Origin: a gamma proteobacterium symbiont of Bathyaustriella thionipta
GTDB taxonomy: Bacteria > Pseudomonadota > Gammaproteobacteria > Chromatiales > Chromatiaceae
Length of the DNA stretch: 7,349 nt
Reading direction: 5' to 3'
Assembly: GCA_025656895.1 (NCBI GenBank)
Contig: JAHXHF010000076.1
Coordinates: forward strand, 1-7,349
The notes under the pieces are model-generated. The model was not told the DNA's origin, ran no database searches, and saw nothing but the letters and a program-made list of their open reading frames with translations. Shown piece after piece: positions 5,669 to 7,349 of the stretch; the stretch's first letter is position 1, and each line of letters begins with the position of its first letter. Position numbers and translations under genes: made by a program.

Positions 5669-6380
5669 GGTAGGTCAAGTGGTGGCTAAAAGGTTTGCGG
5701 CAACCCGTCAGCGTTTTATGATTATCGATTTGAAAGAGGAAAAGGTGAAACTGGCGACCAAAAGAGGTTATCTTGCGGTAGTAGGAGACGCTTCCGACAA
5801 TGAATTGCTGGAAACCATCGGGCTGCACGACCGTGTTCATACACTGATATGTGTAACCAACAATGACGTAAAAAATGTCTTTATTACAATAAGCGCAAGG
5901 CGTATGAATGCCGACCTGCGTATTATCTCCAGAGCCGGTTCCCGGGAAGTGGTGCGAAAACTAACGCTTGCGGGAGCCAATCACGTAATCTCCCCGTCAG
6001 AGATTGTTGGTCAGATGGCGGCAGAGTACGTTGGCCGTCCGGTCGCCTTTGATGCGATTTATAATATTCTGCGGGGAAAGAGGAATGTGTTGCTGGAGAC
6101 AGTGCGGATTGATAAAGAAACATCCGTTTGTGGGCAAAGTGTTTCGGAAGTGAATTTCCCGCAACGAAAGTTACTGCTCTTTGGCATCATCACCGAACGG
6201 GAATGGAGCGCGGAGGATGTGCATAACCTCTACCTGATGGAAGATGAGAAGTTTTTTATCTTCAAGCCTGCTCCGGAGTTTCGTATCAAACAAGGGGATA
6301 TGCTCATTATTTTTGGTTACGAACTAAGCCTGTTGCATTTCCGGCGTGAATTGGGTGTGGAGTTGTTCCGTGCAGGATAG
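5583..6380 (+). CDS. RCK domain (TrkA-N plus TrkA-C) of the potassium channel, frameshifted from the pore part
   Basis: The reading frame encodes a complete RCK regulator: Rossmann-type TrkA-N with YIVICGFGEVGQVVAKRF (21-38, GxGxxG intact), acidic D49 at the end of strand 2 (MIIDLKEE), GDASDNELL (68-76), and TrkA-C from about 170 to 255 ending in GDMLIIFGYEL. Such domains bind NAD(H), nucleotides or Ca2+ and gate the pore. The true protein sequence should start as ...LREQ-DISELERGQPY, joined to the channel; the first ten residues from ATG 5583 are out-of-frame channel sequence and that ATG has no ribosome binding site. It is therefore probably the C-terminal half of one channel gene of about 540 residues, not an independent gene. 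If it is translated separately, the pore and regulator would be two subunits, which would be unusual. Confidence 0.75.
   Translation: MKRLVNCGSRDISELERGQPYIVICGFGEVGQVVAKRFAATRQRFMIIDLKEEKVKLATKRGYLAVVGDASDNELLETIGLHDRVHTLICVTNNDVKNVFITISARRMNADLRIISRAGSREVVRKLTLAGANHVISPSEIVGQMAAEYVGRPVAFDAIYNILRGKRNVLLETVRIDKETSVCGQSVSEVNFPQRKLLLFGIITEREWSAEDVHNLYLMEDEKFFIFKPAPEFRIKQGDMLIIFGYELSLLHFRRELGVELFRAG
5609..5614 (+). other. Apparent +1 frameshift site in the channel gene
   Basis: The pore frame reads GAG CAG GGA CAT and the RCK frame reads GAC ATC TCC. Removing one G from GGG at 5611-5613 gives GAG CAG GAC ATC TCC, that is EQDIS, which joins the channel linker to the RCK domain with no residue missing. 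The stop of the pore frame lies about 50 nt further on, so this does not look like a stop-driven programmed frameshift. The choices are a real mutation or a sequencing error. Confidence 0.7.
6359..6362 (+). promoter_or_regulatory. Ribosome binding site supporting the GTG start at 6370
   Basis: GGAG lies 7 nt before GTG 6370 inside the end of the preceding RCK frame. An AGGA at 6374-6377 could instead serve ATG 6388, so the start is not fully settled. Confidence 0.5.
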
Positions 6381-7092
6381 AGCCGAGATGCCGGCCAGAG
6401 GCATTGCATTGTTTGGCTATTACCGTTCAGCGGTAGAGGTAGCCTCTTACCTGCGATGTGGCGACTATCGTCTGGTCATTATTGATGATGACCCGGCAAA
6501 CCTGGAAAAAGCCAGAAACGCAGGCTATGAGACCGCCGAGTTGGATTTTCGGGATGACTCTGAACTTGCCAAGCTTGATCTTGGAGAGAGCATTGATACC
6601 GTATTTTGTCTGTTTCCCGATGATGCCGAAAATGTCTTTCTGACCCTTTCGGCGCGTTCGCTTGCGCCCGATATCCGTATTTACAGTATCGCCCATGGAA
6701 AAAGTGCGGTACCCAACCTGCACGCGGCAGGGGCGGACAAAGTCATCGAAACCGAAGAGATCAGCGGTCAGCGAATCTGGGATATTATCGCCAGACCCAT
6801 CGTAACCGCGATTCTGGATCAAACCCTGTTTGGACAGGCCAACCTGAACGTGATCGAGCTGAAAATACCCAAGAGATCCCCCTTTATCGGCAAAATGATC
6901 TCGCAGCTGGAGTTTGAAAGCCGATACAACCTGATCCTGCTGGGGATTGTAGATTCTGATCTGGAGGAACATTTTGTATACGGCAAGACCGCGCTCAACA
7001 CCCATCTTCAAGCCGGCGACATACTGGTGGTTATCGGCCCCAGAGATTCCAGCACAGACTTAAGGCAGGATCTGCTGGCAGACAATGAATAA
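6370..7092 (+). CDS. Second RCK-like protein (TrkA-N/TrkA-C) with degenerate nucleotide-binding loop
   Basis: About 240 residues with the same layout as the RCK domain upstream: a Rossmann half starting GIALFGYYRSAVEVASYL, strand 2 ending IIDDDPANLEKA, FPDDAENVFLTLSARSLAPD, HAAGADKVIETEEISGQR, and a TrkA-C half ending AGDILVVIGPRD. The GxGxxG loop has become GYYRSA, so dinucleotide binding is probably weakened or lost, as in the second RCK of BK/Slo channels. No membrane segment is seen, so it is a cytoplasmic partner. I chose GTG at 6370 because GGAG lies 7 nt upstream at 6359-6362; it overlaps the previous stop by 11 nt. ATG at 6388 and GTG at 6346 are alternatives in the same frame. The tight coupling suggests that it assembles with the channel in a gating ring (inference). 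Confidence 0.82.
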   Translation: MQDRAEMPARGIALFGYYRSAVEVASYLRCGDYRLVIIDDDPANLEKARNAGYETAELDFRDDSELAKLDLGESIDTVFCLFPDDAENVFLTLSARSLAPDIRIYSIAHGKSAVPNLHAAGADKVIETEEISGQRIWDIIARPIVTAILDQTLFGQANLNVIELKIPKRSPFIGKMISQLEFESRYNLILLGIVDSDLEEHFVYGKTALNTHLQAGDILVVIGPRDSSTDLRQDLLADNE

Positions 7093-7302
7093 AGAGAAAT
7101 TCCGGGGAGCATAATATTCAATTACGCTATTCTTCCATCTATAGCCAGAATCACACGAGTATTACTGCATGAAAGATATTCAGGTACAGGATGGTCGTGA
7201 ATATTGAATAATACCAATTCACAGAACGGTTATTAGGTGTAGATTAGTTTATTGAGAAACCTGAATTCGTATAATAAGTGCATAACCTCTGACGCTGTCT
7301 GA
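7093..7302. other. AT-rich non-coding stretch after the channel block
   Basis: No coding frame, RNA gene or strong terminator is recognised directly after the second RCK gene. Short weak inverted repeats occur (for example TATTCAAT and ATTGAATA roughly 80-90 bases apart), but these are expected in AT-rich DNA. Confidence 0.45.
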
Positions 7303-7346
7303 GCATTGTATGCCCTGTAATAAGACAAGACTCAGGGTTACAATGC
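7303..7346. repeat. Strong imperfect inverted repeat at the right edge
   Basis: GCATTGTA (7303-7310) pairs with TACAATGC (7339-7346), and CCCTG (7313-7317) pairs with CAGGG (7333-7337), giving 13 paired bases with a small asymmetric bulge (TG against T) and a 15-nt loop. No T-run follows before the window ends 3 bases later, so it cannot be called a terminator. It could be a REP-like hairpin, the end of a mobile element or a recombination site whose remainder is outside the window. Confidence 0.55.
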
Positions 7347-7349
7347 AAG

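Noticed and set aside
6427..7011. 194-codon open frame on the minus strand opposite the second RCK gene
   Set aside because: It is fully antisense to a gene with recognisable TrkA-N/TrkA-C motifs, and the product looks like no known family.
7115..7235. Short inverted repeats after the channel block as a terminator
   Set aside because: The arms are AT-only or bulged, loops are long and no T-run follows; expected by chance in this composition.
1..7349. CRISPR array, tRNA, rRNA or complete insertion sequence
   Set aside because: No regularly spaced repeats, no cloverleaf-like conserved sequences and no transposase frame were seen.

Overview
The window reads as a stretch of a gammaproteobacterium-like chromosome. 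This rests on the gene types and Shine-Dalgarno usage and is an inference, not a taxonomic assignment. It holds two gene blocks that start from one intergenic region and run apart, plus the decayed end of a third gene at the left edge.

Left edge (1-367): the plus strand carries the 3' remnant of an adenylate-forming acyl-ACP synthetase/Aas-type gene. The C-terminal lysine motif LGSGKSD is still readable, but the reading frame is broken near 168-172 and nothing recognisable remains upstream. Its stop codon overlaps the stop codon of the convergent last gene of the next block.

Minus-strand operon (4246 down to 364), in transcription order: an NrtR-type Nudix/winged-helix regulator, an SPFH/band-7 coiled-coil protein, a divergent NAD kinase-like protein, and an ADP-ribosylglycohydrolase (DraG family) with a hydrophobic C-terminal tail. 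The genes are tightly packed (49-nt gap, 4-nt gap, 4-nt ATGA overlap). A sigma70-like promoter upstream of the regulator carries two GTGT-N7-ACAC operator-like sites 25 bp apart, one in the -35/-10 spacer and one over the predicted transcription start, which suggests autorepression. The NrtR family is known to sense ADP-ribose and DraG enzymes release ADP-ribose, so the operon looks like a self-contained ADP-ribose/NAD(P) response module built around an SPFH scaffold. No ADP-ribosyltransferase and no NAD biosynthesis enzyme is present in the window.

Intergenic region (4247-4762): about 0.5 kb with the operon promoter, a 12-bp palindrome, a three-tier nested hairpin at 4426-4470 and short AT-rich repeats. 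I see no convincing gene in it.

Plus-strand block (4763-7092): a six-helix voltage-gated-type potassium channel with a TVGYGD filter, whose cytoplasmic RCK (TrkA-N/TrkA-C) domain is displaced into another frame by what looks like one extra G at 5611-5613, then a separate second RCK-like protein with a degenerate nucleotide-binding loop. Together they give the order S1-S6, RCK1, RCK2 known from BK-type channels, here split over two or three reading frames.

Right edge (7093-7349): non-coding and AT-rich, ending in a strong inverted repeat (7303-7346) cut close to the window boundary.
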